Below, piece after piece: positions 8,725 through 17,264 of a stretch of DNA of 64,000 bases. The stretch spans positions 4,898,001-4,962,000 of the forward strand of contig NZ_CP036298.1 in NCBI RefSeq assembly GCF_007752135.1, written 5' to 3'. The notes under the pieces were generated by a model. It searched no databases and was not told the origin of the DNA. It worked only from the letters and a program-made list of their open reading frames with translations. This DNA comes from Aureliella helgolandensis. GTDB taxonomy: Bacteria > Planctomycetota > Planctomycetia > Pirellulales > Pirellulaceae. The position numbers and the translations under genes are program-made. Position 1 is the stretch's first letter; the number at the start of each line of letters is the position of its first letter.

Positions 8725-11700
8725 CTAGGCCGTGCGTAGTTTTTCCAGAGCAGTTTGTGCGGTGTCCAACTGCTGCTCAAGATCCGCCAAGGTTTCTCTT
8801 TCCTTGGTGACAACCTCTTGAGGAGCTCGGCTCACGAAGCTTTCGTTCGACAGTTTGGCTTGCTTGCCTTTGATCTGCTTCACCAGGTTCTCCGCGAGTT
8901 TTTCCAACCTTTGGATCTCTGCCGCCACGTCAATGAAATGGCTGAGGTCGACGGTCACATCCATGCCATCAGCCGAAATCGAGGCAGCAATTTCTGGGAG
9001 TGAGCCCACATCCCCCATGGCAATGCAATTGGCACCTGCCAGGGCGGAGAAGAACGGCAGCATGGGCTGCAACAGCTCTTTGGTGTCCGAGTTACAGCGG
9101 ACAGAGAACTCGAGTTGTTCTTTAGGAGCGATGTTCTGACGGGAACGAATCTCGCGGACGGCCCCCAACACCGATGCAAATTTGGCAAACTGCGCCTCGA
9201 TCGTTCTATCTTGGTACTCAGCGTTTGGTTGAGGCCAGCTCGACTGCATGAGCCAGCGGCAAGTCTCCGTGGAACTATCCAATGAGCGTTGCGTGCCGAA
9301 CTTCGCCAATTCTTGCCAGATGGCTTCGGTGATGAAGGGGATGACCGGATGTAGAATTCGGAGCAATTGGTCGAGGGTGTGGGCCAGTACTTGTTGTGTA
9401 GCGGCGCGCTGCGCCGGATCGGCCAAGCGTGGTTTGGCCATTTCGACGTAATAGCTGCAAAATTCATCCCAAGCAAAGTCGTAAGCGATCCGCGCAGCCT
9501 CACTGTGGTGATAGCCCTCTAGCGCCTCGTCGACTCTGCGAATCGTGGTGGATAGACGAGAGAGGATCCAACGATCCTCCAGCGGCAACGCTGCAAAATC
9601 TAAAGACTGAGGCTCGTAGCCCTCCAAGTGCAACATGACAAATCGAGCCGCATTCCAAAGTTTGTTGCAGAAGTTGCGAGCTGTTTCAAACCGCTCGCTA
9701 ATGACCGCTGCTTTAGGATGCGCTGTTTCGGCCTCAGATTTGGCCCACTGGGTCGAAAACAACTTCTTGCAACTTGGACATTCAATCGTCGGCTTCTCAC
9801 GATTCTGCTTGGTCTGATTCACTGCGGAAGCGCAGTGGGGACACTCAAATTGAACCGGCATCCGCACGTCCTGCGTTTCGGTTGCAAGCCACGCTAGGCC
9901 GAATCTCAGCGCATCTGGTCCAAATTTGTCCATCACATCGATAGGATCGACCCCGTTCCCCTTGCTCTTGGACATGGTTTCCCCATACCCATCGAGAATC
10001 TTGGGGTGGATGAAGACCTCACGGAACGGCACTTCTCCGACGTTGTTGAGTCCCATAAGCACCATTCGGGCGACCCACAGAGTGATAATATCGCGACTGG
10101 TGATCAAGGTTGAGGTGGGGTAGAAGTACTCGAATTCTGGCGTCTTCTCAGGCCAGCCGAGCGTGGAATGCGGCCATAGAGCGGAGCTAAACCAAGTGTC
10201 CAAAACGTCTGCTTGCCGCACGAACCCCTCTTTTTCGAGCTCGCTTTGCAATGCGTCTGCTTCGACTCCTTGTTCGCCATCTGCCAAAGCCTCGTGTCGA
10301 ATACAGACATGCAATAGATCCGTCCCCTCTAGACTGGCTGAGATCCGCCCCGCTAGCCCTGTTTCCGACTCGTTAATCAGCGTTGCTCTGGCCATGGCCG
10401 CTTCCGCCGATTCGAACTGCTTTGTCCAGATTGGAATCTGGTGCCCCCACCACAGCTGGCGGCCGACCGGCCAATCCCGTTTCTCCTTGAGCCAGTCGAT
10501 ATAGCCCTTGCGATAGCGCGATGGAATGATCGTGACGCGTCCATCCTTGACGGCGTCAATGGCGTTCTGCGCCAATTCTTCCATCTTCACAAACCATTGG
10601 TCGGCCAACAGCGGCTCAATGGGCGTTTTGCTCCGATCGCTGTGTGCCAAATCGATCTCACGATCCTCGATTTCAACCATCAGCCCCAATTCTTCTAGAT
10701 CCGCCACCACCTGTGCGCGGGCTTTCCGCATAGTCAGCCCCTGGTATTTACCAGCAGCCTCGTTGAGCGTCCCATCGGTATTCAAAATGTTGATCATGGG
10801 CAACTCACAGCGCAGACCAACCTCGTAGTCATTTGCATCATGAGCCGGTGTGATTTTCACACATCCACTGCCCAATTCAGGCTTGGCCCACTCATCTACC
10901 ACGAGCGGGATCTCACGATCGGCCAGAGGCAGACGCAAATGGACTCCAGCTCGCGCCATGTCAGCCAATTTCAGCAACCCCGGCAAGTGCGTTTCGCGGC
11001 GAGTCCTGAGCTCCTCCAATTGCGCTTCGAGCGGTGGGCGTTCCTTGGCTGGAGCGGAGGTCAGTTTTGATTGCAATTCGGCCTCATAGCGATCCAACGC
11101 ACCAGCCGGGTCGGGATGCACGGCTACCGCCGTATCCCCCAACATCGTTTCAGGACGCGTCGTAGCGATGGTTACGTGGGTTGGCTGATCTTGCGCAGGA
11201 TTCACTACCGGGTACTTGAAATGCCAAAAATGCCCCTTCTTAACCTCGTGAAAGACCTCATCGTCGCTCACCGCTGTCTGCAGGAAGGTATCCCAGTTCA
11301 CCAACCGCTTGCCGCGAAAGATCAGCCCTCGGTTGAACAGGTCGAAAAAAGTAGTACGCACGGCTCGAGCGCAGGTATCGTCCAGCGTAAACCGCGTACG
11401 CTCCCAGTCACAGGAACAGCCCAGACTTCGCAGCTGGTTGAGGATGCGGGTCTCGTACTCCGCTTTCCATTCCCAAATCCGCTCCACCAGCTTCTCACGG
11501 CCGAGATCATGGCGGGTTTTGTTTTCCACTTCTTTCAGACGCCGCTCTACCACCGCTTGGGTTGCGATGCCTGCGTGATCGGTCCCAGGCATCCACAGGG
11601 TTTCAAAGCCACGCATGCGGTGCCAGCGCACCCGGATATCCTGCAGCGTACCATTTAGCGCATGTCCCAAGTGGAGTGCACCGGTCACATTGGGTGGCGG

Positions 11701-11838
11701 CATCACGATCGTGAACGGCTTCTTCTTCGGATTGGGCTCTGCATGAAAGCATCCATCCGCCTCCCAGGCCGAATAGATTTCGGCGCAAGTTGTTTCATAG
11801 TCAAATCGGTTGGGAATCTGTTCAGCGGAGTCGTTCAT
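8725..11838 (-). CDS. valS: Valyl-tRNA synthetase
   Basis: 1037 aa class I aminoacyl-tRNA synthetase that charges tRNA-Val in the cytoplasm. The HIGH-type motif is LHLGH (55-59) within PPPNVTGALHLGHA; the KMSKS-type motif is MSKSK near residue 620. An editing domain lies between, with the THVTIATTRPETMLGDTAV segment, and the C-terminus is the coiled-coil tRNA-binding arm (about 970-1037). Between KMSKS and the anticodon-binding domain there is a zinc-ribbon-like insert with two Cys-x2-Cys pairs (CPHC near 662 and CPSC about 25 residues later). The length is above the usual 880-950 aa, partly because of this insert. ATG 11838 is the natural start, 13 residues before the conserved region. Confidence 0.97.
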   Translation of the reverse strand: MNDSAEQIPNRFDYETTCAEIYSAWEADGCFHAEPNPKKKPFTIVMPPPNVTGALHLGHALNGTLQDIRVRWHRMRGFETLWMPGTDHAGIATQAVVERRLKEVENKTRHDLGREKLVERIWEWKAEYETRILNQLRSLGCSCDWERTRFTLDDTCARAVRTTFFDLFNRGLIFRGKRLVNWDTFLQTAVSDDEVFHEVKKGHFWHFKYPVVNPAQDQPTHVTIATTRPETMLGDTAVAVHPDPAGALDRYEAELQSKLTSAPAKERPPLEAQLEELRTRRETHLPGLLKLADMARAGVHLRLPLADREIPLVVDEWAKPELGSGCVKITPAHDANDYEVGLRCELPMINILNTDGTLNEAAGKYQGLTMRKARAQVVADLEELGLMVEIEDREIDLAHSDRSKTPIEPLLADQWFVKMEELAQNAIDAVKDGRVTIIPSRYRKGYIDWLKEKRDWPVGRQLWWGHQIPIWTKQFESAEAAMARATLINESETGLAGRISASLEGTDLLHVCIRHEALADGEQGVEADALQSELEKEGFVRQADVLDTWFSSALWPHSTLGWPEKTPEFEYFYPTSTLITSRDIITLWVARMVLMGLNNVGEVPFREVFIHPKILDGYGETMSKSKGNGVDPIDVMDKFGPDALRFGLAWLATETQDVRMPVQFECPHCASAVNQTKQNREKPTIECPSCKKLFSTQWAKSEAETAHPKAAVISERFETARNFCNKLWNAARFVMLHLEGYEPQSLDFAALPLEDRWILSRLSTTIRRVDEALEGYHHSEAARIAYDFAWDEFCSYYVEMAKPRLADPAQRAATQQVLAHTLDQLLRILHPVIPFITEAIWQELAKFGTQRSLDSSTETCRWLMQSSWPQPNAEYQDRTIEAQFAKFASVLGAVREIRSRQNIAPKEQLEFSVRCNSDTKELLQPMLPFFSALAGANCIAMGDVGSLPEIAASISADGMDVTVDLSHFIDVAAEIQRLEKLAENLVKQIKGKQAKLSNESFVSRAPQEVVTKERETLADLEQQLDTAQTALEKLRTA

Positions 11839-12179
11839 CGCAGTCGGTCTGTTCGCGTTCGGTCTTAAGGCTGGTAAATTCTAAGTACGAGCTGAAAGGT
11901 CGGGCCCACGTTGATGCTCGTCGCAGGCTGGACCAGCCCAGATTGTACGGATTTCCCACCAATCGACTACGCTGGCTGCCACCGTCGCCCCCCAACCTCT
12001 GCCATTTTCGCCTTGGAAAACCAGGCAGAATAGGAAACATTTCAGGGCAGAACACGCTTGGGGAATGAAAGGGGGCTCCAAAGTACGATAGAAAGAAGGA
12101 CGTAGGTACGGGCCTCGAAGGATTTGAGGGACGTGCGCAAAATCGCAGACCACGCCAATCGCAAAGGATTGCTCATCAC
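11839..12179. other. Divergent intergenic region, no gene seen
   Basis: 341 bp between the valS start and a rightward small secreted-protein gene. It should hold promoters for both, but no convincing -35/-10 pair, repeat or RNA element could be picked out. Confidence 0.5.
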
Positions 12180-12743
12180 ATGAGGCGTACTATTCTTCTG
12201 GCAGTTGCCACAATCCTCTCGACTCTGGCTGCCTCGAGCGCTTCAGCTCAACAGGCCTGCCCGCCCAGCGTGGGTTATGAAACCAATTGGAAATACGACT
12301 ACTATCGCAACAAGATTTGGCCTGAGCCATTTCGGGCGATGGACACCCAATCGGTGCTGAGCTACTTCGATACGCAGCGCGACAAAGGGTGGCGTCTCAA
12401 CAATACGCTGGGTGCGTCGATGTTTAACCCGCAAACGCAACAGCTGACCGAGTCTGGTAAAGCGCATGTGCGTTGGATTACCACCCGCGCCCCGCGTGAT
12501 CGCCGCGTGGTATTTGTCTTGCAGGGTGATAGCCAAGCCCACACGGCGAAGCGCATTGAATCGACACAACTAGCCGTTTCCGAATATGTTCCCGTCGGTG
12601 CACTTCCGCAAATTTACTTGACCGACGAAGACGCCCCAGGCTCCTCAGGTGCCTACCAAACCGCGGTCCATCGCGCCATCAATACGAGCGTCCCAAGCCC
12701 TCGATTGCCGGCCGCCCCGGTCACATCTTCAAGTGGCTTGTAA
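12180..12743 (+). CDS. Small secreted protein of unknown function
   Basis: 187 aa. A clear signal peptide (MRRT, hydrophobic core about 4-20, probable cleavage at ASA-QQ) precedes a mature domain of about 160 residues rich in aromatic and charged residues (YETNWKYDYYRNKIWPEP). A VVFVLQGD strand near 110 and a low-complexity Ser/Pro/Ala C-terminus follow. No family was recognised. A segment AHVRWITTRAPRDRRVVFVL could be a beta-alpha unit, but no enzyme motif is evident. The gene stands alone; a strong hairpin terminator follows about 85 bp later. Confidence 0.7.
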   Translation: MRRTILLAVATILSTLAASSASAQQACPPSVGYETNWKYDYYRNKIWPEPFRAMDTQSVLSYFDTQRDKGWRLNNTLGASMFNPQTQQLTESGKAHVRWITTRAPRDRRVVFVLQGDSQAHTAKRIESTQLAVSEYVPVGALPQIYLTDEDAPGSSGAYQTAVHRAINTSVPSPRLPAAPVTSSSGL

Positions 12744-12828
12744 GTTCACGACGGGGGAAAGATTGATGCTGAGCTACTAAGGCTTGGCACGAGGCTCCCG
12801 AAAAACCGTTCTGGGCACCATCCCACAC

Positions 12829-12863
12829 AAACCCTAGCGATTTGTCTTCGCTAGGGTTTTTTC
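12829..12863 (+). terminator. Rho-independent terminator
   Basis: An 11-bp perfect stem (AAACCCTAGCG/CGCTAGGGTTT) with a short ATTTGTCTT loop, followed by a run of T, is positioned to end the small secreted-protein transcript. Confidence 0.82.
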
Positions 12864-13214
12864 GTGTACGATTGGATTGTCCGTCGCAGTGTCAGCGATC
12901 GGGGCGGACTGCCCTTTCACGCATCCACGGCTGGGGCGTCTCGTTCCCCTGCGTCTCAAATTGCGGAAGCCCCGTCGTAAGTCATCCGTGGACGCAATCC
13001 CACGGCCAGGCTCTGCTCCTCGCTCGGCCACTCCAGACGCTATGCGCTGCCTGTCTCGCCACATGGTCGGGCGTGAACAGAAGATTTCCCGGGCACTGAT
13101 TGGACTGAGCATTACCAGAAATTGCTAAAGTTCTGGTTCTGTGTGTCGCAATTTTGGGTTGGACCGTCTCTTGTCTAGGGAAGGGCACAATAGCCGAGGC
13201 CAGAGAACTACGGA
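12864..13214. other. Intergenic region before the ECF sigma gene
   Basis: About 350 bp without a supportable gene. It presumably carries the sigma-factor promoter; no clear motif was found. Confidence 0.45.
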
Positions 13215-13580
13215 ATGCAAACCACCCAACAACTTGTCGAACTAGCCAAAGCGGGCCAACGCGATGCAATTGGTTTGCTGGTGCAGCGCTACGAGCGTCT
13301 CGCAGTCACTACTGCTTGGTCGATCGTGGGAGACTTTCATTGGGCCCAGGATGTAGCCCAGGAGTCCTTTGTGACTGCATTCCAACAAATAGCTCAGCTT
13401 CGCTCGGGAGCGACCTTCGGAAGTTGGCTGCTGGTCAGTGTTCGTCGGAATGCTATGCGGCATAAGCAGCGACAGCGAGAGGTAACCACCGACTTTCCCA
13501 TGAATGAGCTGGTGGCAATCTCCAACGGATGGATCGACCAATTCGAAGAATTGCTTCCGCTCTTGAAAGAATCCATGTAA
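13215..13580 (+). pseudogene. ECF sigma factor, 5' part (region 2), split by an IS element
   Basis: 121 codons before a stop created at the IS junction. The sequence has sigma-70 region 2: a KAGQRDAIGLLVQRY start, then DFHWAQDVAQESFVTAFQQI (core-binding and -10 recognition helices), then FGSWLLVSVRRNAMRHKQRQ. Region 4 is missing here and is found at 15780-15952. Joining base 13578 directly to 15780 gives a continuous 178-codon frame through TTC at the junction, the normal length of an ECF factor. The TAA that ends this fragment (13578-13580) is partly IS sequence. The fragment should not work as a sigma factor because it cannot contact the -35 element. Confidence 0.88.
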
Positions 13581-13593
13581 GTCCTGGGTTTGG
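13579..13593 (+). repeat. Left terminal inverted repeat of the IS
   Basis: AAGTCCTGGGTTTGG, matched in inverted orientation at 15766-15780. Confidence 0.85.
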
Positions 13594-13688
13594 GGCGGGA
13601 GCCGTTCGAATAAAATCTGGTGACTCAGCCCCGTGATCTCGGGTTGCCGGAAGCAACCACTGTCACAAATGTGCCAACCCCAAACCCA
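13585..13688 (+). promoter_or_regulatory. Inverted repeat spanning the transposase leader
   Basis: TGGGTTTGGGG (13585-13595) is exactly complementary to CCCCAAACCCA (13678-13688), which touches the Shine-Dalgarno AAAGGA (13688-13693) of the transposase. A smaller hairpin GGTTGC/GCAACC (13642-13658) lies inside. RNA made by read-through from the flanking gene could fold and hide the ribosome site; this function is inferred. Confidence 0.55.
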
Positions 13689-13703
13689 AAGGACACATGG
13701 ACT

Positions 13704-15095
13704 ATGAAGATTCTCGCTCTTGACCTCGGCAAATTCAATACGATGTGCTGTTTCTTTGATACAAAAACTCGCAAACACTCCTTCCTCAATGCCACTACCG
13801 ACCGCAACTACCTCTCGACTGTCTTCAAAAAGCATAAGATCGACTTGGTGGTTATGGAGGCGTGTGGTCCGTCAGGCTGGATCAACGATCTAGCTGAGTC
13901 TTTGGGCCTCCAAACGTTCGTCTGCTCGACCAACGAAGAGGCTTGGAAGTGGTCCAACGTTAAACGCAAAACTGACAAGGATGATGCGCTCAAGCTGGCG
14001 CGTATGGCTACCATGAGTGAACTCAAGCCGGTTCACATGCCCTCCGAAACACATCGTGAGTTTCGCTCTCTGGTTAAGTACCGCAAAACACTCGACTGGC
14101 GGATCAACAAGATCAAGTGCACCATTCGCGCGTGGTTCGTCAACCACGGCATCTCGATCGACAGGGGGGACAAAGCTTGGCACACCGGACGCGCATTGAT
14201 CAACTCGTATCGCAAACCACTTACGGAGTGCTCCGCGAAAGAGTTGTGGAAAGGTGAGCTCGATCTTGAATTGACGCAGCTCGATTCTCTGTCCACACAA
14301 CTTGACGGGGTCGTCAAGAAACTCGAAGCGATCGGCAAGGCCGATCCTCGCATCGTACGACTGCGCACGATTCCCGGCGTTGGACCACGCACGGCTGAAA
14401 TCCTGGTGGCCTGCATCGACGATTCGCACCGCTTTGAGAACGGACGCCAAGTGTCGGCCTACTTCGGCTTGGTACCTCGGCAATTTCAATCTGGTGAAAC
14501 CGATCGCAACGGCCGCATCACCAAGCGGGGCAACCCGCTGGCTCGGACCATTCTTGTCGAGTGCGCTTGGGCCTCGCTGCGATACAATCCGTGGTCCAAG
14601 GGAGTCTACGATCGCATCTGCGGTAAGCAGAAGACACGCAAGAAGAAGGCGGGAGTGGCGTTGGCTCGTAAAATCGCGGTGATTGCTTGGGCCATGCTCC
14701 GCGATGAAAAGGACTGGGATCCGGTCACCATGATTCGTACTACCAAGTCGTTCGGTGGAACGCTTCCCTTGGATGAAGAGACCTTTCGAACGATGCCTCC
14801 TAAGGAGAACTCGGACCAACGTAAGAGCCGCCTTCGCAGGGAAGCCCGCGAAGCCGAAGAGCTCACGCAGCGTTGCGCCGCCAAGGCGTCGCCCACGACA
14901 AAGTCAGCCAGCAAATCCAAGTCGAAGCCCACGCAGGTTGGTAAGTCGACGAAACAGCAGTCTGCCAAGTCGCAGGCGAAATTGCAGGCGAAATCAATCA
15001 CCACGCCGAGAAGTCCCATTGGCTCAAAGTCGAAACAAGCCACCACGAAAACCGCCCAACCACGGCGAGCAAGAAAGCCAGTATCCGCTGCCTGA
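13704..15095 (+). CDS. IS110-family DEDD transposase (recombinase)
   Basis: 463 aa. The N-terminal RuvC-like DEDD domain shows D in LALDLGK, E in VVMEACGPSGW, and the D/D pair in RKTDKDDALKLARM. The C-terminal Transposase_20 domain has IPGVGPRTAEILVACIDDS with a helix-hairpin-helix look, then RQFQSGETDRNGRITKRGN, where the Ser of QSG is the likely catalytic nucleophile. A Lys/Ser/Thr/Pro-rich basic tail of about 75 residues follows the conserved domain and is unusual for the family. ATG 13704 is preferred over the upstream in-frame GTG because AAAGGA sits 10 nt before it and the catalytic domain starts at residue 2. The protein looks intact, so the element may still be active. Confidence 0.93.
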   Translation: MKILALDLGKFNTMCCFFDTKTRKHSFLNATTDRNYLSTVFKKHKIDLVVMEACGPSGWINDLAESLGLQTFVCSTNEEAWKWSNVKRKTDKDDALKLARMATMSELKPVHMPSETHREFRSLVKYRKTLDWRINKIKCTIRAWFVNHGISIDRGDKAWHTGRALINSYRKPLTECSAKELWKGELDLELTQLDSLSTQLDGVVKKLEAIGKADPRIVRLRTIPGVGPRTAEILVACIDDSHRFENGRQVSAYFGLVPRQFQSGETDRNGRITKRGNPLARTILVECAWASLRYNPWSKGVYDRICGKQKTRKKKAGVALARKIAVIAWAMLRDEKDWDPVTMIRTTKSFGGTLPLDEETFRTMPPKENSDQRKSRLRREAREAEELTQRCAAKASPTTKSASKSKSKPTQVGKSTKQQSAKSQAKLQAKSITTPRSPIGSKSKQATTKTAQPRRARKPVSAA

Positions 15096-15765
15096 TGAGC
15101 GTACCCCTTAGCACACTAACATCGACAGAACGAATCGGCCTTGCTCGCCCTTTTTCCCCACCGCTACGAGGGACAACCTGTACGCGCCGCCTGATGCATT
15201 GACATCGGCAGAACGAATCGGCACCTCGTAGCCTTTTGACACGTCACTAGTTGAACAGACTCATTCAATACCGATACCAACTGAGTTCACAGGAGCCCTT
15301 TCGCCAGACACGAGAACACTTGACAAGGACAAGACCAACCCAAATGTGCTGAGCACCGACACCAATTGACCACTGACTGATTCCCATGGACCGATCGCGC
15401 AGGATCGCCGGAACGTCAGACACGTCGCCCTAAAGAATGTGCCACACCAACGGAAGGTAGCTTGCTGCTCACCGAAGCCTCCAGGCAAGCTGCAGCCAAC
15501 ACGGACTCATCATCGACAACGATGCTTTGAACCGTGCATGGATAACTGAGGGAACGCGACCTGCTCCAAGTGAGCAGGAGCAGAAGTGTGAAACGCGTTC
15601 GCACCTCGAATAGTCGTTTAATCAAACATCCTTGACAAGCACATTGTGCACCGGCCGAAGCGATACTCCCTCGAAGCTCTCTAGCGAAGGCAACTTCCAA
15701 GTGGCTAAACCGCGTCATGATATGACTGAATAAAAGAATTCAAAAAAAGTGGCGACCGTCACTTG
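15096..15765 (+). ncRNA. Non-coding right end of the IS, candidate bridge-RNA region
   Basis: No gene is supportable in these 670 bp. In IS1111-type elements a structured guide (bridge) RNA is known to come from the non-coding end next to the transposase, and this is the only long one here. Visible features are a 21-bp near-direct repeat ACATCGRCAGAACGAATCGG (15119-15139 and 15202-15222) and a hairpin CCTGCTC/GAGCAGG (15560-15578). RNA limits cannot be set by eye. Confidence 0.4.
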
Positions 15766-15780
15766 CCAAACCCAGGACTT
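15766..15780 (+). repeat. Right terminal inverted repeat of the IS
   Basis: CCAAACCCAGGACTT, reverse complement of the left end at 13579-13593. Confidence 0.85.
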
Positions 15781-15952
15781 CATAGTCGAGTTGCCGTCAC
15801 AGGAATACGAAGTTGTGAGTTATCGCTATCTCAATGGTTTCAGTATTTGCCAAATCTCAGAAGAAACTCAACGTCCCATTGGGACGATCACCAAGCAGTT
15901 GTCACGTGCAGTCCATCGCATGCGAGAAATCGTAGCGGAGCTTGAACGATGA
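15780..15952 (+). pseudogene. ECF sigma factor, 3' part (region 4), split by the IS
   Basis: Encodes the sigma region 4 helix-turn-helix: YEVVSYRYLNGFSICQIS followed by RPIGTITKQLSRAVHRMREI. The frame is open back into the IS right end, with a GTG at 15749 that could start a 67-residue region 4 peptide. The stop TGA overlaps the ATG of the next gene (ATGA, 15949-15952), so translation was coupled to the anti-sigma-like partner. Both halves look undamaged apart from the insertion, suggesting a recent event. Confidence 0.87.
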
Positions 15953-17181
15953 ATATGAATCCATCCCCAGAATCTGATTCGGATATTGAAAAACAACTGT
16001 ACCGAGCAGGACAGTCTCTGCGCGAGAACATCTCACTTTCAGAGCGTGTTCTCGAGCAACTTGAAATCAAGGATGCCCCCCAGCCTATCGTTCGTCCGGC
16101 CCCCACAACTCGGTGGTCTCGATTCACTCACTTTGGAGAACTAACCATGCTACAGAAACTGTCGATTACCAGCCTAGCCGCTTCGGCGACTCTGGTGCTG
16201 CTCGCTTGGGTTGCCACCTCCGCCACTCACACCTCCTTGGCACAGGTCGTTGAAAATGTTCGCAAGGCGACCAGCTACCAAGCTGATGTTCGCATGGATG
16301 CAGCGGATCGAAATGTTACCGGCCGAATCTACTGGAGGGCTCCGATGGATGTGAGAATGGAGTTTGACAACCGCCTCGGCGAGCCGCGCGAAATCGACAT
16401 TTTCTTCCGCAACAAGCCTGGAATTGGTATATCTAACAAGACTCGAACCTATCGCATCCATGCCGCTCGCAGCGGCGTTAGCTCCCCCATCATGCAGCTG
16501 CAGGAGCTCCCGAATTTCGAAGCAGAAGCGCAGCGAAGGCTGGGAACAAAGCGAATCCAAGGAATTGAGTGCGAGGGTTTTGAAATTGAAGTATCGAAAA
16601 TTGATCCGAACGTTGGTGCGGGAACGCTCACCGTGTGGGTCAACCCAGTAAATCAACTCCCTAACACGGTCTCGATCAGCTTCAGTGATCTAGCCTCGCC
16701 GACCATGATTTTTGAGAATATCATTTGGAATAACGCTTTAGAGGACGCTTTGTTCTCCACTGCTCCCCCCGTGGGCTACGAGTTGGCGCAGCCAGCTAAA
16801 CACAGCAATCCGAGCGTTGCAGAACAAGTCTCTGCAATCATCCAGTCGCTGCGAATTTTTGCCGAGTTGAACGACGGCAAGTACCCTCAAGTCAGCGTAG
16901 TCTATGGCGACGTTATTCAAGCCCAATTGCTAAAGCTGGGTGGGTACAGCATGCCTGTGGACCGCGAGCAAGTACGAGATAAAGAGTATCAAGAGATTAT
17001 GGAATCTACCCGAGGATGGGCAATCATGAATGGCATTATGCGGGACAACGCATACGCGTCTTACCATGGATTCGAAGTCACCCCGCAGGATTCCGACCAA
17101 GCCCTCTTCCAATGGAGGCTGGATAACGGCCACGAGCAGGTCATCTACGGAGATCTGCATGCCGAGACCTTGGAAAGATAG
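15949..17181 (+). CDS. Membrane anti-sigma-like protein with LolA-like exported domain
   Basis: 410 aa. A cytoplasmic N-terminus of about 70 residues, where an anti-sigma domain would bind the sigma factor, precedes one membrane helix (about 71-92). An exported domain of about 300 residues follows. Its part at about 95-270 (VENVRKATSYQADVRM, GRIYWRAPMDVRMEF, ECEGFEIEV, LTVWVNPVNQLP) resembles LolA/outer-membrane lipoprotein-sorting folds, seen in many planctomycete sigma-linked membrane proteins. The gene overlaps the sigma gene by 4 nt. No zinc-type anti-sigma motif (HxxxCxxC) is present, so the anti-sigma role rests on context. With the sigma gene split, this protein is probably an orphan regulator. 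Confidence 0.72.
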   Translation: MNMNPSPESDSDIEKQLYRAGQSLRENISLSERVLEQLEIKDAPQPIVRPAPTTRWSRFTHFGELTMLQKLSITSLAASATLVLLAWVATSATHTSLAQVVENVRKATSYQADVRMDAADRNVTGRIYWRAPMDVRMEFDNRLGEPREIDIFFRNKPGIGISNKTRTYRIHAARSGVSSPIMQLQELPNFEAEAQRRLGTKRIQGIECEGFEIEVSKIDPNVGAGTLTVWVNPVNQLPNTVSISFSDLASPTMIFENIIWNNALEDALFSTAPPVGYELAQPAKHSNPSVAEQVSAIIQSLRIFAELNDGKYPQVSVVYGDVIQAQLLKLGGYSMPVDREQVRDKEYQEIMESTRGWAIMNGIMRDNAYASYHGFEVTPQDSDQALFQWRLDNGHEQVIYGDLHAETLER

Positions 17182-17201
17182 CCAACACCACTGACACCAC
17201 A

Positions 17202-17232
17202 AGTTGTCGTCACTCCCCGAGTGGCGGCAACT
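17202..17232 (+). terminator. Hairpin after the anti-sigma-like gene
   Basis: A 13-bp stem with two G-U pairs (AGTTGTCGTCACT/AGTGGCGGCAACT) around a CCCCG loop, 20 bp after the stop codon, with a weak T-containing tail. Confidence 0.5.
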
Positions 17233-17264
17233 CCTCAATTCTTCAAATTCGAGCTGCCCCCAAC

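Larger units (their letters stand above)
13579..15779 (+). mobile_element. IS110/IS1111-type insertion sequence in the ECF sigma gene
   Basis: About 2.2 kb. Ends were set by a terminal inverted repeat: AAGTCCTGGGTTTGG at 13579-13593 against CCAAACCCAGGACTT at 15766-15780 (the last base may be target). There is no target duplication, as usual for this family, and removing 13579-15779 rebuilds the sigma-factor reading frame. The element holds one DEDD transposase gene, about 125 bp of left-end leader and about 685 bp of non-coding right end. Short inverted repeats plus a long right end resemble the IS1111 subgroup. The boundary is uncertain by about 1 bp. Confidence 0.85.

Noticed and set aside
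13603-13625. tRNA-like GTTCGAATAAAATC
   Set aside because: No acceptor or anticodon stem around it; it lies in the IS leader.
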